Source: Dacryopinax spathularia (taxonomy: Eukaryota > Basidiomycota > Dacrymycetes > Dacrymycetales > Dacrymycetaceae). From it: a DNA stretch of 64,000 nucleotides. Numbering within the stretch: position 1 is the stretch's first letter; every line of letters begins with the position of its first letter. Location of the stretch: assembly GCA_037974965.1 (NCBI GenBank), contig JBBPFI010000003.1:434001-498000 (forward strand), read 5' to 3'. The notes below the pieces were generated by a model, which saw only the letters and a program-made list of their open reading frames with translations, was not told where the DNA came from and did not search any database. The translations under genes and the position numbers were made by a program. Positions 1-12,600 of this stretch are shown here, in pieces.

Positions 1-1397
1 ACCTCGGCAATGCGCAGACCAACAACTTCAGCAGTGATATCGGCATCCCCGCCGCTGCCGTGAATCAGGCCAACAGCCTGTTCTTCGTCACGTACATCCC
101 TTTCCACCCGATCATCGTCGGTTATGGCAAGAAGATGGGACAGACTCGCTTCATTGCTGTCATAGGAAGCATATGGGGCATCCTCACTATTTCCCATGCC
201 TTCGTCAAGAACGAGGCTCAGCTGTTCGCCATCCGCCTATTGATGGGTGCGGCCGAGTGTGGCTTCTATCCCACGGCCGTTTCGTACTTATCCAACTTTT
301 ATCCGCGTTACGACTTGGCCTTCCGGTTCTCCCTCTTCTACAGCTTCTTCGCCATCGCCGGCGCTTTCGGAGGGCTCATCGCGTTCGGCGTCTTCCAGAT
401 CCACGGCGCGCTCCATGGCTGGCAATATTTGTTCATCATCGAGGGCATCGTCCCCATCATCCTCGCAGCTGCCGCGCCTTTCATGCTGGCGAAGGAACCG
501 AAATCGGCGTGGTACTTGACACCACAGGAGCGAGAGTACGCCGACAAGCGCATGATCATCGATGCTGCTTCGAACTTGGACTCCACGTACAAGCTCACCA
601 AGCGGGACATATACGAAGCGTGCATCGATTGGCGGCTCTGGGTCACGCTCGCTGCCAACATCATGTCCACTCTGGCTGGCCAAGGTCTTTCCACGTTCTT
701 CCCTGTCGTCATCAAGGTAAGTCGGTTGTCCACTTTGAGGACGTTGATTTGGCTTACCGCACGGTAGGGGCTGGGCTATTCCGGTGCACTCGCCAATCTG
801 ATGACTGTTCCGCCCTACGTGGCGGGTTCGGTGGTTCTTCTGCTCTTCGCATGGTCATCCGATCGGCACAGAGAGCGTACGTTCCATATCCTAGGGTACG
901 TATATCTTGACGTCCGATATGGATAGAGGCTCACCCCGCATCGTAGGGGACTCGTGCTCGTAATTATCGGTCTGGCCTGCACGCTCGCATTGCCGCTTGA
1001 AAATACGGGCGGTCGTTACGCGGGCCTCCTCGTCCTGCTTTCAGGTTCGTTCATATCATCCCCGTTGAGCGCAGTCTGGCTCGCCGGCAACACACCGGAG
1101 CCGGGCAAGCGTGTCATCATTATCTCCTTCAATGGGTGGGGTAATCTTTCCGGCGTGATCGGCTCCCAACTCTTCTTGCCGCAATATGGACCGGACTACC
1201 GTTATCCGTTGAAGGTCACGCTTGTTTTGATCTGCACCTCCTTCCTACTGTATATTGTCGTCCACTGCCTGCTTCGCTATGCCAACAGGCTAAGAGCAAA
1301 GAAGCTGGCAACCATGACGCCGGAGGAGATCGAGGAGGAGAACAGATCGGACGTTCGGGTCGGGGACAAGAAGTGGACCTTCGTGTACGGTCTGTAG
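1..1397 (+). CDS. MFS transporter, allantoate/anion:cation symporter (Dal5-like) family, 5' partial
   Basis: Plasma-membrane permease of the major facilitator superfamily; this fungal branch imports small organic anions such as allantoate, nicotinate or pantothenate, but the substrate cannot be read from sequence. Exons are 1-716, 768-895 and 947-1397, and the frame closes at the stop. The first visible residues (LGNAQTNNFSSDIGIP) follow the conserved start of TM1 in this family, so only the N-terminal tail and about one helix are missing. The stretches AECGFYPTAVSYLSNFYP (TM4-loop) and WLAGNTPEPGKR are family signatures. It is a close paralogue of the permease at 2868-4692, sharing the NTGGRYAGL and EEIE C-terminal segments. 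Here the TM1-TM2 region is one exon, whereas the paralogue splits it with two introns. Confidence 0.9.
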
Positions 1398-1747
1398 AGG
1401 ACCAAAGTCATTCCGGTGATGAACGTGTAATACCTCATGGTGCCATGCTGCTGTATGAATTGTATCAACGAAATCTGACGAAAATGATATCACGCACTGT
1501 AAGCGCTGGACGCTCATAGTTCCGCCGCACTATTGGTAGGCAATCACCCCAGATCATCAAAGCAGCACGGGGAATAAGTGATATGAGCCTCCCACTCGTC
1601 GTGCATTCCCACGGCCTGTGCGCACAACACTCTGCGAGCAAGTTAACGGATCGAGGAGGGGTAGCGACGGAGAGCTGACTGAATGGGGAGCGCGCGCCCT
1701 TGCTCCAACGTGCTTGCTCTTTCCATATTGTCGATCATACGCAGACC
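1398..1747. other. Intergenic: MFS 3' flank and SDR promoter
   Basis: 350 bp between a stop and the next same-strand start. No coding frame, repeat or clear TATA box was recognised; it presumably holds the terminator of the permease and the promoter of the dehydrogenase. Confidence 0.4.
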
Positions 1748-2710
1748 ATGTCAGCAACCGAATATGCGCTCGGCTCCTTAGCCCTTGTACTGGCCCTTCC
1801 GCATATCGCCTCCTTATCCACCTTCCTCCAGAGCCACCTGCTGAAGCGGTGCACCATCAACACCTACTTCCATTCGCCTCAATCATACGCGCTTGTCACG
1901 GGAGCGAGCGATGGAATCGGGAAGGGGGTTGCTACGGAGCTGGTCAGAAGAGGCTTGAACGTCATTATCCATGGGCGGAACAGGCAGAAGCTGGAAGGCG
2001 TGAAGCAGGAGTTGGAGGCGCTGGGGAAGGGCACGGACATTAGGATCTTGGTTGCGGATGCGAGCGACGCGAATGTCGACTGGGCGCGTATCGATAACGA
2101 GCTCAAAGGGTTAGAGATCACACTGCTAGTGAATAATGCCGGGGGCATGCCTATACCATCAGTCCCGTACGTGTTGCCTTCCAAGAAACTCGGACATGGA
2201 TTGACTGTTTCCAGCTTCGATGCTCAACCTTGGGAGAACATCGAGGGCGTGATACGACTAAATGCGCTATTCGCCATGCGACTCACGCATCTCCTCATTG
2301 GCCGTATGCGCTCTCTACCTAGCCCAACAGCCGTTCTCTTCATCGGCTCCATCGCATCTGAGCTGCCGCCACCGTACATGGCCGCATACGGCTGCTCGAA
2401 GTCGTTCCTGCAAGCCCTCGCAAAGTCTCTCTCCTTCGACGAACGACGCTCGCTTCATTCGAAGGTGGAGATCCACTATGTCCAGACTGCCAATGTGAAG
2501 ACTCATAATGGCGTTCACGAGAAGGCCTCCTGGGATACACCCGATGCCGAGAGCTATGGACGGGCGGTCGTCAGAATCGTGGGCGTGAAGACAAGGGAGG
2601 TGTGTCCGTGGTGGGTGCATGCAGTCCAAAGATGGACAGTGTACTCAATGGGCGAGCGGATGGCGGAGAACGTCATGCTCATGGCCATGCCAGCGCCGAA
2701 GAAGGACTAG
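1748..2710 (+). CDS. Short-chain dehydrogenase/reductase, membrane-anchored 17beta-HSD/3-ketoacyl-CoA reductase type
   Basis: Intronless gene of 320 aa. After a hydrophobic N-terminal segment (residues about 5-25, a likely ER anchor) come the SDR landmarks: cofactor-binding TGASDGIGKG near residue 58, the NNAGG motif near 132, and catalytic YGCSK (YxxxK) near 217. The order, the anchor and the length match the 3-ketoacyl-CoA reductase / hydroxysteroid dehydrogenase-like subgroup, which reduces 3-oxo groups with NADPH in fatty-acid elongation or sterol metabolism. An in-frame ATG at 1700 would add 16 residues; 1748 is preferred because it starts the anchor-type sequence directly. It lies between two paralogous permeases, and whether it works with them is unknown. 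The SDR assignment is firm; the substrate is not. Confidence 0.82.
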   Translation: MSATEYALGSLALVLALPHIASLSTFLQSHLLKRCTINTYFHSPQSYALVTGASDGIGKGVATELVRRGLNVIIHGRNRQKLEGVKQELEALGKGTDIRILVADASDANVDWARIDNELKGLEITLLVNNAGGMPIPSVPYVLPSKKLGHGLTVSSFDAQPWENIEGVIRLNALFAMRLTHLLIGRMRSLPSPTAVLFIGSIASELPPPYMAAYGCSKSFLQALAKSLSFDERRSLHSKVEIHYVQTANVKTHNGVHEKASWDTPDAESYGRAVVRIVGVKTREVCPWWVHAVQRWTVYSMGERMAENVMLMAMPAPKKD

Positions 2711-2867
2711 TGGGATCTTATCCACTTCTTCGCGTCATTGTATGGCATTAATGTACTTCTTCGAGCTTATCTAAAGATCGTAACTATCGGACCCATCTAC
2801 AGACTCGAAACGCATCTAGTAAACAGAGAGCAACAACCGACCCGGTCATGATATCTCTTCCGTCACA

Positions 2868-4692
2868 TTACAAGCCGTACACGAACGTCAGCTTCTTGTC
2901 GGCATAGCGAATGTCAGTCGTGTTTTCCATCTCGATCTCCTCCGGAGTCATGTTGGCAACCTTCTTTGCCTTCCAACGATTCACGAGGCGAAGGACGACG
3001 TGCACGCCGGCGTAGCCGACGAAGCTGGCTACGATGAGACCAAGAGTGACCTTGAGTGGATACTGAAAAGCATACTTAGCACTAGGAGGGTGTGGCCAGA
3101 TGAAATCCCTTACCTGGTAGTCGGGAGCATACTTCGACAAGTACAGCTCACTACCAATAATACCAGCAAGGTTGCCCCAACCGTTGATACCGAGAATGAC
3201 CGTCCGCTTGCCGGGCTCTGGCGTATTACCCGCAAGCCAAGCCACAGTGATGGGCGCAGAGATGAACGTGCCGGCCAAGAGGATGACCAGACCTGCGTAG
3301 CGACCACCGGTGTTGTTCAACGGGATGGTGATCGTCATGATCAGCCCAATGATGACGATGAGCAGAGCGCCAAGGATGTGGCCCGTCCGTTCATGGAAGT
3401 GGTCGGATGAGAAGGCAAAAGCGAGCAGACAGATCGTTCCGATGACATAGGGCGGAACCGTCATCAAGTTGGCGTTGGCGCCGGAGTAGCCCAGGCCCTG
3501 CGTGAGTACGTATCAGCGATCTGCGCTCTCGCGTCCTAGTTAAAATACTGACCTTCACAACCAAGGGGAAGAAGATAGTGAAGCCTTGAGGGGCCGTGGA
3601 AGCGAGGATGTTCCATGGGAGGGTGATCCACAGCTTCCAATCCTTCAGAGCTTCCACTACGTCGCGCATTGAGAGCTTGTACTCCGAATCCAGATTAGCG
3701 GCCGAGTCGATGACCATGCGCTTCTCGGCATATAACTTCTGCTCCGCATTCAGGAACCAGGCTTTGCCTGGTCCCTTGGGTAGCCAGAAGGGGATAAACA
3801 AGGAGATCCCGATGGTGCAAGCACCTTCGATGATGAACAGATACTGCCAGCCGTGCAGAGCGCCCTTGATCTGGAAGCATCCGTAGGCAATCAGCCCGCC
3901 GAACGCGCCAGCAATGGCGTAAGAGCCGTAGAAGAAAGCAATCCGTGTTGCGAGAGAGAATCGAGGGTAGAACTGAGCGAGATAGGAAACCACCGTGGGG
4001 TAGAAACCTGACTCCGCGACACCGATCAGGAGACGGATCGCAATCAACTGCGCTTCCGTTTTAACGAAAGCATGGGCCAGTGTCAAGACACCCCAGCACA
4101 GACTGATGATGGCGAGGAACGTGGTCTGGCCAAACCGCTTTCCGATAGTCTACAATAAAGATAAGTGGAATGATACTTCAGAGCGGAAAGATACTCACGA
4201 CAGCGACAGGTTGCAACGGCACATACGTGCTACGACGCGTCAGAACCTGTCTGGATGATCTCCTTCGAAATCGCGTACCAGAAGAACAAACTTGTAGCAG
4301 TGTTTACGGCGGAAGCGGGAATGCCGATGTCACCGGCGAAATTATCCGTTTGCGCATTGCCCAGGTTGCTTCGGTCGAGGCCATTGAAGAGGTAGACAAG
4401 GGCGCAGAAGGGAATGACCTGTTGATAATCGTCATTGGTAATGCTCAGTTCAATATCCCGAGAAACTTACGAAGAGGTCGAACTTCCGGTTCAAACTCCG
4501 GTGTGCCCGCTTCTCCTCTGGCGTTAAGGGGATATATCCCTCTTGGCGACTTTGGTCCAACTCCTCTTGGAGCTCGTGCGCTCTTGCCCCATCGACTTTA
4601 AGTAGCTCAGCTGCCACCCTATCCGGCGTCACCTCAGGCTCGATGGCCTCTCGATGGATGTACGTTTCTTTCTCGGCAGCCCTAGCAGACAT
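2868..4692 (-). CDS. MFS transporter, allantoate/anion:cation symporter (Dal5-like) family
   Basis: Complete paralogue of the permease at the left edge, 522 aa. Exons on the minus strand are 4692-4471, 4418-4279, 4229-4199, 4149-3553, 3497-3114 and 3062-2868; their lengths close the frame. The N-terminal tail of about 75 charged residues is followed by NGLDRSNLGNAQTDNF (start of TM1), ESGFYPTVVSYLAQFYPR and WLAGNTPEPGKR, all typical of the Dal5/ACS family. The third exon is only 31 nt and encodes the CTYVPLQPVAV loop. The last intron (3063-3113, 51 nt) has no in-frame stop and is a multiple of three, so its retention would insert 17 residues before the final helices. It is transcribed away from the oxygenase at 5273, sharing a 580-bp promoter region. 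Transported substrate unknown. Confidence 0.93.
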
Positions 4693-5272
4693 GCTGGGTA
4701 GTCAGGTGGATGGGCAGCGGTGACAGGCAAGGGGCGCAGGCACGCAAGCATAACCTGTCGACTTTTAGGCGCGGCGAAGACCACATCCTTCCCTCCACAA
4801 TTCCCTGATTCGCGACATGCTTCGTACCCCGCCGAAGCGACGCGGTTTGCCCAACGTGTGAATTTTTGTGGCAGGAACAGGGGTGATTCGATGTGGGTCC
4901 GGACCTGGGGAATAATTAAATTGCACCCGGGGCCCCGACTGCCGAATGTGGCTTGTGGGGTGATTCCGTCGGCCTCATGACTCGCCGAGAACACCGCCGC
5001 ACCGCCAAGTCGCTCGGCCGCGGGCTCCTGCACGGTGAACCTTTGCCCCTTGAATAGGTTAGACGGCGCGGACGATCGACAAGTTTGGTTAGCGGCCCGA
5101 CGGTTCCAAGCCAGACTCGCGGATACCTCCACCTTGATCGAACATGCGGGAATCACCGGCTTCGGGAAGTCTTTATAGCGACCCCCGCTGCGAATAGGCT
5201 GTCCACCACAACTCCACCTTTCCTCTTTCAAAAAGACTGTTTCAACATTCGCGCTTTCATCATCTCAACAAC
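4693..5272. promoter_or_regulatory. Shared divergent promoter of MFS permease and 2OG oxygenase
   Basis: 580 bp between the two start codons of oppositely directed genes, with no credible coding frame of its own. Divergence suggests co-regulation of the transporter and the oxygenase; this is inference. No specific operator was recognised. Confidence 0.45.
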
Positions 5273-6428
5273 ATGGGCGACGCAACTGATGTTCAAGCCA
5301 ACGGGGTGAACGGGAGGTCGAAGGTGCTGCCTCCTTTTCCGGATGATATCAAGACTGCTCCGCTCGTAACTATTCACCTCTCGAAGTTGCTGGCCAATGA
5401 TGCGGAAGAGCATGCACGGCTCTTCGAAGCTAGCAAGAATTTGGGGTTCTTCTATCTCGACATGCGGGGTTGCCCAGAGGGCGAGACCTTGCTGAGAGAA
5501 AAAGACGAGCTGTTCGAGACCGCGGAGGAGTTCCACGATCTTCCGGTCGAGGAGAAGTTCAAGTACGATTATGCTTCCCGCGGCACATACGCCGGATACA
5601 AGGGCGTGGGAAGGGAAGTCATCGATCGCAAAGGCACAAGGGACCGCAATGCCATTTATAACGTAAGATCGAGTTCGGTCCCCGTGCTAGTCGATTTTCT
5701 GACTGTCGCCGCAGATACCGAAAGATGACATCCTGGGCATCAGCAAGGAGCCATACCCTGTGCCTCCTTTGATCGAATCGAAACACGACCTCCTGGAGCA
5801 GTACACGAAGGCGAACAACGTTGTCCTGCAGACGATCTTCTCCTCCTTGAACAAGTCACTGCAGCTTCCAGAGGGCACGCTGAACAACCTTCACCGTCTG
5901 ACGGAGCCGTCTATGTGCCACGTCCGGTTCATCTGTGCTCCACCTCAGCCACCCGCAGACCGCGGTGTCACTTCCCTCGGCGAGCACACCGACTTCGGCT
6001 CTCTTACGATTCTCTTTAACCGCATTGGTGGGCTGCAAGTCCAGCTGCCAGGCGAGGAGAAGGAGTGGGTGTACGTCAAGCCCGTCGAGGGATGCGCGAT
6101 CGTCAACCTCGGCGACGCCATGGTGGTGTTCACGAAAGGCCTACTGCGGAGCAACCTCCATCGTGTGATCACACCACCGGGCCTGCAAGCCGATGCGACG
6201 CGCTACAGCCTGGTGTACTTCTGCCGCCCGGAGAACGCGGTGATCATGAAGCCTCTCAAGGGCGGGATCCTGGATCAGATCCAGACTGACGCCAGAGACG
6301 ACGGACCAGGGGAGACGAGCGCAGACTGGATGAAGCGCCGGCACCTGGGCAGGAAGCTGGAGTACTTCAAGGGCCCCGAGTCGTGGGACAACGCTCGCGG
6401 TACCGAGGGTGCTCGTATGACCGCGTAA
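5273..6428 (+). CDS. 2-oxoglutarate/Fe(II)-dependent oxygenase, isopenicillin-N-synthase-like
   Basis: Soluble non-haem iron oxygenase of 367 aa; the family couples decarboxylation of 2-oxoglutarate to hydroxylation, desaturation or ring closure of a small molecule. Exons are 5273-5662 and 5715-6428. The N-terminal DIOX_N-type half contains the GFFYLDMRG strand. The C-terminal half carries the iron site: HTD in GEHTDFGSLTIL and the distal His in LHRVI, followed by RYSLVYF, whose Arg-x-Ser binds the 2-oxoglutarate carboxylate. All key residues are present, so the enzyme should be active. It is divergent from the permease at 2868-4692, a layout common for uptake-plus-catabolism pairs in fungi. 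Natural substrate unknown; fungal paralogues serve in nutrient catabolism as well as secondary metabolism. Confidence 0.9.
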
Positions 6429-6585
6429 TGCGTTCATGCTCACGACGTTTGCAATTTTTATGTAGTTGTACGGTCGGAGAATGTCAAGCTCTGGCAGGTT
6501 GAATGGTAATTTATCGCAATGTTCTTCTCGTTATTATCTCCCGTCCGCAAAGCCAGCATGGATACACACACATATATGCAGTAGA

Positions 6586-8330
6586 TCAAGCCCGCTTCGA
6601 CTTGCACACCTCGACGACGTTCGCTTCGCATTTCTGGTACGTTGGAAGGAGCTCGGCGTACGTCCTGACTGCATCGGGGTTCGGGTCGGCAGCCTTGGTG
6701 AACTGCTCGTGGACGTCGTGCAGACGCATATCCTCAAAGGTTCCATCGTGTGTCTGCTTCCAGAGCGCGAATTTGGCCAGCAGGCCGCCGCCTACCGTAG
6801 CGCTCGCAGAAGTCTTGGCGATGTAGGCTGGGAGGCTGAGGATATCTGCACAGACTTGCTGGATGACGGGGTTTGCTGATGAGCCGCCGGTGACAACTAG
6901 TCGGTCAAGCGGCTTCGCGTTCTTCGGCATGATCTCCTTCAGCCGAGCAAGTATCGAGAGCAATTGCGACTCCAGTACGGCGCGTGAATGTGCGTTGTCC
7001 GGGATGGACTGGACGGGCTCGCCGTCATGGTAGAAGAACTCGCCTTCCACGCCGTCGGGGATGATCTCTGGTAGCGGGAAATAGAAGCCCATATACCCCG
7101 AGTTGCCAGGTGGAGTACTGAGCACTTGCTCGTTGAACTTGTCCCAGGATTTCTGGGCGTACCGGTCTCGGATTTGTTCGCGCGTTAGGGCGCCGTTCTT
7201 GTAGCAGAGCATGATGATGGAACCGCCTGGCGCTGTGGGGTGGGCGAGAAGGTGGGAGGTGGTTGTCCGAGCGGGCAGGGTGCCGGATGGGGGGACGGAG
7301 ACGAGGAAGGTGGTTGATGTGCCGAGGGAGAGGATGGCGTCGCCTGGTGTTGAGAGTGATACGATGGAGGACGGGTTGTCGCCTGTGAAGGGAGCGACGA
7401 TGCAATCTACCAATCCGAGCTTTAGAAAAGATGATCCTTCGAGTAGGCGTCGATGGTACGCACCTGGGCTAAGCCCATACCGCTCAACCCACCACTTGCC
7501 CACTTTACCCAGGATGGTCCCACCCGGCACCGGCTCCCCCTTCAGCTTCTCCCTCAGCTCCTTCCCACCACAGGCCTCCAGCAGCTTATCGTCCCACTTG
7601 CACGTCTCAAGGTCCATGAGGTTCATACCCGACGCGTCGGACACTTCGATCGGCGCGATCTGGCACAAGAAGAGGGAAGAGAGGAAAGACGAGACGAGCG
7701 AGATGTATGCGGTGTTCTTGTACACTTCCGGTTTCTTTCGCGCGATCTGACGTATATCTGTAAGCGCATATACCTCACTTGGAGCAGAGAAAGCCGTACC
7801 TTCGCGATCTGCGAAGCCGTAAATCGCTCATACGCCCTGCTGCCCGTGATATCCGCCAACTTCTGTGCCCCACCCACGAACTCTTCCAGCTCTCTGCACT
7901 CCTTCGTAGTAGAGGAATCCTGCCATGTCGGCGCATTCGGGAGAGCCAGCGCGTCCTTCAGCTGCTCAGCCAGGCTCTTCTTCGGATCAAGCCCCTCAAG
8001 CAAACTCTCTGCCTTCCTCGACCAATACACACTTCCGTGCTGCTGTGCCGCTCCCGACACGCCTGCGATGCGCGACAAGTCGACATCGGAGGACTTGAGC
8101 CGCTCCATTAGGACGTCGACCGCCTCTATCCAGACGAGGACGGGGCAGAGCATCTCCCCTTGCTCGGAGCCGCGGATGGCGCCGTTCTTTGTCCCATACT
8201 GGGGGAGGTCGCGGTCGAAGTGCACCGCTTGCTCGAGGACGAGGTCTTCATTCTCGTCCGCAATAGAGATCTTCAGCTGCTGGGTCGAAAGATCAAGTCC
8301 TAAGTAAAGCGGCCCAGTAGAGGAAGGCAT
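6586..8330 (-). CDS. XKS1: D-xylulose kinase (FGGY carbohydrate kinase)
   Basis: Cytosolic enzyme phosphorylating D-xylulose to xylulose 5-phosphate, the entry of pentoses into the pentose phosphate pathway. Minus-strand exons are 8330-7800, 7746-7464 and 7406-6586, giving 544 aa, near the usual fungal size. Landmarks: GLDLSTQQLK near residue 11, GVSGAAQQHGSVYW near 92, SGMNLMDL, the PFTGDNPSS segment, and the C-terminal VVTGGSSANPVIQQ nucleotide-binding motif. The second intron (7407-7463, 57 nt) is a stop-free multiple of three, so an unspliced reading looks open. Splicing is preferred because it restores YGLSPDCIVAPFTGDNP as in fungal xylulokinases. Glycerol kinase or L-ribulokinase is less likely given the N- and C-terminal motifs. 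Confidence 0.92.
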
Positions 8331-9616
8331 GATTATAGAGAAAAAAGATGATGAAGAGAGGTATCGGTGTAGTGATTGATGATTGAAATTATGGCGCTGT
8401 TGCGTTTCTGCTGGTTACATCGCTACCCAGCGCCGACCTATATCAGGGCTCTCGTCCTCGGCCCTATACCTCAATTAGGCAGAATCGCCGCAGGTCGGTA
8501 GATCCAGCTCCCAAAGCTGGCGGGTCGGAGCACATCCCTCGCCTACAGATTGACCCACAGCACGTTGCTCCGTTGCTCCGTAGCGGGGGCGTAGATATAA
8601 GGCCGGCCTGAATGCCCCGGTCGCTTTCAACGATGTAGAGGTCGAGGTTATTTCCTTCTTCGCGTACCCTGACAATGGGCACAGCCCCTAAGTGGGGAGG
8701 CATGAAGCATCGGGTGAAGTCGGCAGGATGCAGAGGATGGCCAACCCAACGGTTTTCTCTTTTCTGCTTATCGCGGAGTGGGAGAATCGGCATGTCTAAT
8801 TACGACTTGTCTACCTCCACAGGATCAAGGCCCGAGATTATAAGCAGGCGGTGGTGGGAGAAGGAGGAGCTTTCGAGCATGAGCCACATCAGCGACATGA
8901 TATTTCAGCGTTCATCCAGCACCTTCGGTGAACGAGCAACAGCGGTTCGGAGAAAAAGAAGATCGCAGGTTCTGGCGTTAAAAGCTTCCATTTGGGTGGG
9001 AAGAGCGTCGTCATCGAAGGGTCCCAAACTGCCCTGAAGCGGCGGCTAAAAAAGACGCGCCGGGCTGCTCGTCGAATCAAAAGATGCGCCACTTTGGGGA
9101 AGACGAAAAGAGCAGGGCCCTGGGCGCGTCTTTGGGAATTTGTGTCCGTGTGGGTGTTGGCTGTCCCCAGCCCGAGCCCCAATCCCCACAAGGACCAGAA
9201 CTCGACATTTTGGGCGCCCAACAGGAATTGGCGTCAGTCTCTTTTTGCACACTTTCTTTTGCTGCGTTGTGCGTATCGCCCAACCCAACAGAGCGCTCGG
9301 GTGGTGATCGAACTCACCCGTTGGTCTGGCCCCCATCTCTCCTGTCGATCGTCATCGTCACCCACTCGGATCAGTCTGTGCCCAACGGTTCCGGCGCGTC
9401 CCACACAACCACCTTCCCGCGCCGAGAGAGCATCAGCGCTCGCACCAATCGAGAACCATATAATCGCCCATTCCCCCGACCCCCTCCGCTTTTCCTCTTG
9501 TCACATACCCTCTCCATCCCTTACAACCCCCCACCCCCTTGCACCACCTCCTCCCCGCCCTACCGCCGGACAGACCTAGAGCCTGACCAACTCTTCCTAC
9601 CCGGCTGACTCAAATC
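8331..9616. promoter_or_regulatory. Divergent intergenic region, XKS1 / ACC1 promoters
   Basis: 1286 bp between oppositely oriented starts. The stretches open to translation look like chance in GC-rich DNA. The last 130 bp before the ACC1 start (about 9470-9600) are strongly pyrimidine-rich (C and T runs), as expected of a fungal core promoter or 5' leader. No RNA gene or operator was recognised. Confidence 0.4.
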
Positions 9617-12600
9617 ATGGCTTCGACGACGAGCCAAAATGTCGCACGCTTCATCGGTGAGCATACATCTACCGTGCCTCAGCGTGCACAGTGAGCTAAC
9701 TTGCATAACAGGAGGCAACTCTGTCGACAAGGCTGAACCTGGCAAAGTCACAGACTTTGTAAAGTCCCATGGTGGTCACACCGTGATCACCAAGGTGCGT
9801 CTGCCTACCCTACGCCTTTTAGCAGAATTTGATTCCAGATCTAGGTCCTCATCGCAAACAACGGTATCGCAGCCGTAAAAGAGATCCGCTCAGTGCGCCA
9901 ATGGAGCTACGAGACCTTTGGCAACGAGCGCGCAGTCGAGTTCACCGTCATGGCCACACCTGACGATCTGAAGGCGAACGCCGAGTACATTCGCATGGCG
10001 GACCGATATGTTGAGGTTCCCGGAGGGACGAATAACCACAACTACGCCAACGTCGATGTGATTCTTGATGTTGCTGAGCGTGCTGGTGTGCACGCTGTGT
10101 GGGCGGGATGGTGCGTTGCAGCTTTTGCCTAACGGCCCAGTGAAAATATTGCTAATGCTGATTATAGGGGTCACGCATCTGAGAACCCCCGCCTGCCGGA
10201 ATCACTCCATGCGCACAAGAACAAGATCGTCTTCATCGGTCCTCCTGGATCCGCCATGCGTTCCCTTGGAGACAAGATCTCGTCCACGATCGTCGCCCAG
10301 CACGCCGAAGTGCCGTGCATGCCCTGGTCGGGTACCGGTATCTCCGAGACCACCCTCTCTGAGGATGGGTTCGTTACTGTCGCTGATGATGTTTACCGCA
10401 AAGCATGCGTGACGACTGTTGAGGAAGGCCTGGAGAAGGCGGAGCAAATCGGCTTTCCTGTCATGATCAAGGCCTCCGAGGGTGGCGGAGGGAAGGGAAT
10501 CCGCAAGGTCGAGCAGCCGGAGCACTTCAAGAATGCCTTCCAGGCCGTGCAGGGCGAAGTTCCTGGCTCGCCAATCTTCATCATGAAGCTTGCTGGCTCG
10601 GCTCGCCATTTGGAAGTCCAGCTGCTTGCGGATCAGTATGGGAATGCGATCTCCCTGTTTGGTCGTGACTGCTCGGTCCAGCGTAGGCACCAGAAGATTA
10701 TTGAGGAGGCTCCGGTTACGATCGCTAAGCCGGAGCGGTTCGAGCAGATGGAGAAGGCCGCAGTTCGCCTTGCCAAGTTGGTCGGATATGTTAGCGCTGG
10801 TACTGTCGAATGTGAGTATATGCGCCCTTTTGCCCCTCTTTCAGTAGCTGATTGTCCCTCCAGACCTCTACAGCCACGCTGAGGACTCGTTCTACTTCCT
10901 CGAGCTCAATCCGCGTCTGCAGGTCGAGCATCCTACGACCGAGATGGTCTCCGGCGTCAACCTGCCCGCCGCCCAACTCCAGATCGCGATGGGTATACCC
11001 CTGCACCGGATCCGCGATATCCGCCAGCTGTACGGTGTTGCCCCTCAAGGCACCTCCGAGATCGACTTCGACATGACCAACCCCCAATCTGCGCTGAACC
11101 AGCGGAAGCCCACTCCTAAGGGTCACGTCGTCGCCGTCCGTATCACCGCCGAGAACCCCGATGCGGGATTCAAGCCCTCCGGTGGCCATCTGCAAGAGCT
11201 CAACTTCCGCTCGAACACAAACGTCTGGGGTTACTTCTCCGTCGGCTCGACCGGTGGTCTGCACGAGTTTGCCGACTCGCAGTTCGGCCATATCTTCGCT
11301 TACGGTGCGGACCGGAGCGAGTCGCGCAAGAACATGGTCGTTGCGCTCAAGGAGCTGTCCATTCGTGGTGATTTCCGCACTACGGTCGAGTACCTCATCA
11401 AGTTGCTTGAGACGCAGGCGTTCGAGGAAAACACGATCACGACCGGCTGGCTCGATACGCTGATCAGCAACAAGCTTACTGCCGAGAGGCCTGATGCCAC
11501 CCTCGCAGTTATCTGCGGTGCGGTGACCAAGGCGCACATGGCTTCTGAGGCATGCTGGAGCGAGTACAGGCGGATCCTCGATAAGGGTCAGGTGCCCGCG
11601 AAGGACACCCTCAAGACCGTCTTCATGATCGACTTCATCTACGAAGGCATGCGGTACAACTTCACTGCTGCCCGCGCTTCGCCCACGCTTTGGACGCTTT
11701 ACCTGAACGGCGGACGCACCCTCGTCGGTGCCCGTCCTCTGGCCGATGGCGGTCTCCTTGTCACTCTTGACGGGAAGTCGCACTCCGTCTACTGGCGTGA
11801 GGAAGTCGGCGCTCTCCGCCTGATGGTGGACGCCAAGACCTGCCTGATCGAGCAGGAGAACGACCCCACCCAGCTGCGTTCGCCCTCGCCCGGCAAGCTC
11901 GTCCGTTTCCTCGTTGACAGCGGGGACCACCTCAAGGCCGGCGACGCCTACGCCGAGATTGAAGTGATGAAGATGATCATGCCGCTCATCGCTACCGAGG
12001 ATGGTGTCCCCATGTTCGTCAAGCAGCCTGGTGTCACCCTTGAGCCTGGTGATATCCTCGGTATACTCACCCTCGACGACCCTGCCCGCGTGAAGCACGC
12101 CAAGCCATTCGAAGGCCAGCTGCCCCCCATGGGCCTGCCTACTTTCGCTGGCAACAAGCCTCACCAGCGGATGGCGCTGTACATCGACACGCTCAACAAC
12201 ATCCTTGACGGGTACGACAACCAGGCTGTCATGCAGTCTACCGTCAAGGACCTCTTCGACGTCCTGCGCGATCCTGAGCTGCCTTTCACCGAGGCTGCCT
12301 CCATCCTTGCCGCTCTCTCTGGCCGTATGCCCGGCAAGCTCGAGGACCAGATCCGCGCCGCCATCGCCCAGAGCCGTCATCGCGTGGGTGCCGAGTTCCC
12401 AGCTGCGAGGATCAAGAAGCTCCTGGAGAACTACATGCAAGAGAACCTGCGCGAGCAGGATCGTCCGATGTTCCGCACTCAGCTCGCAGCTGTGTTTGAT
12501 CTCTGCGAGCGCTACCGTAACGGCTTGAAGTCGCACGAATGGTCGACTATTGCCAACCTGCTCGAGCGGTACGAGAACACCTCGAAGCTGTTCGGTGGCC

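Noticed and set aside
8675-9608. Several overlapping frames on both strands upstream of ACC1
   Set aside because: Arise from GC- and C-rich promoter DNA without stops; no domain or splice evidence.
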